A stretch of 14,103 nucleotides of DNA, taken from contig FR888225.1 in assembly GCA_000431775.1 (NCBI GenBank), positions 14,369-28,471 of the forward strand. The letters run 5' to 3'. Within the stretch, counting starts at the first letter, position 1; every line of letters begins with the position of its first letter. The notes under the pieces are model-generated. The model was not told the DNA's origin, did not search any database, and worked only from the letters and a program-made list of their open reading frames with translations. This stretch comes from Clostridium sp. CAG:413. Its GTDB lineage: Bacteria > Bacillota > Clostridia > Oscillospirales > Acutalibacteraceae. Made by a program: the position numbers and the translations under genes. Below are positions 13,727-14,103 of this stretch, piece after piece.

Positions 13727-13744
13727 CGGTAAGGTGATGATGAT

Positions 13745-14103
13745 ATGGGAAAGGCTAACATCAACGGTCAGGAGGTCGAGATGGCTCGCACCGTCTCGGA
13801 AGTGTGCGAGGGCTATAGGACTGACGGCTATCAGAATATGCTGACAAAATACGGCACGAAGCAGGACAGCTCGACAGCGTTCCAGTTTGTGCCCGAAACA
13901 CAATCTGATGATTATATACTCAGCGTGCATTATCAGTTTAATGGCCTCTTCGCAAAGATAATCGACCTCCCGGCAGGCGAGGCGCTGAGTAAGGGATTTA
14001 GCCTCAACATAAACAACGCCGACGTCGAGCAGGAAATCATGAAAAAATGGACGAAGCTCGGCGGCGAGGAAGCATTTGAAACAGCCGTTAAATGGTCAAG
14101 ATT
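13745..14103 (+). CDS. Phage portal protein (DUF1073-like), 3'-truncated
   Basis: The first 119 residues of an ORF that runs off the window. The text DDYILSVHYQFNGLFAKIIDLPAGEALSKGFSL fits the DUF1073 portal family (a helix then the IIDxPxxEAxxxG motif), and the position directly after TerL is where the portal belongs. The portal forms the dodecameric channel through which TerL drives DNA. ATG 13745 is preceded by AAGGTGAT (13731-13738). Only the N-terminal segment is visible, so the call rests on this motif and on gene order. Confidence 0.78.
   Translation, partial: MGKANINGQEVEMARTVSEVCEGYRTDGYQNMLTKYGTKQDSSTAFQFVPETQSDDYILSVHYQFNGLFAKIIDLPAGEALSKGFSLNINNADVEQEIMKKWTKLGGEEAFETAVKWSR

Overview
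The window is a segment of a tailed-phage or prophage genome, with every supported gene on the + strand. The likely host is a Gram-positive, Clostridia-like bacterium. I infer this from strong AGGAGG-type ribosome binding sites, frequent GTG and TTG starts, the PcfK/PcfJ pair, an ArpU/RinA-type late regulator, and small cysteine-cluster proteins of the kind seen in gut Clostridia phages. No integrase or lysis gene is visible, so lifestyle cannot be decided.

Layout. (1) 1-6594, replication/early block: a helicase-DNA methyltransferase fusion (5' end outside the window), a PcfK-like protein, a PcfJ-like protein, a 58-aa protein, a DUF1064-type PD-(D/E)XK nuclease, a DnaN-like sliding clamp and a 75-aa protein. 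(2) 6600-8879, accessory small genes: a conserved 125-aa protein, a cysteine-cluster protein, a PAPS-reductase-like PP-loop protein, a shortened YopX-family protein and three small proteins of unknown role. A solitary type I-C-like CRISPR repeat lies here at 7059-7091. (3) 8880-9732, control region: an ArpU-like regulator whose ribosome binding site is buried in a long hairpin, then an extended -10 promoter followed about 30 bases later by an intrinsic terminator. (4) 9733-11615, candidate DNA-modification cassette: a ParB-like protein, a DpdA-like 7-deazaguanine transglycosylase and a YhhQ/QueT-type queuosine-precursor transporter. (5) 11642-end, packaging: a small cysteine-cluster protein, TerS, TerL and the start of a DUF1073-type portal.

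How it may work together. The phage seems to bring its own sliding clamp. Two other proteins here end in clamp-binding-like peptides (QLTLF and QLRFF), which suggests a clamp-centred replication or modification complex. The transporter and DpdA-like enzyme, with no biosynthesis genes nearby, fit a model in which the phage imports a host or environmental 7-deazaguanine base and inserts it into its DNA to evade restriction, just before packaging. The promoter-terminator leader and two hairpins that can cover ribosome binding sites lie at the early-to-late switch point.

The leading candidates for something new are the ParB/DpdA/transporter cassette in a pre-terminase position, the solitary I-C-like repeat (a possible RNA anti-CRISPR), and the stacked RNA control at 8901-9736.
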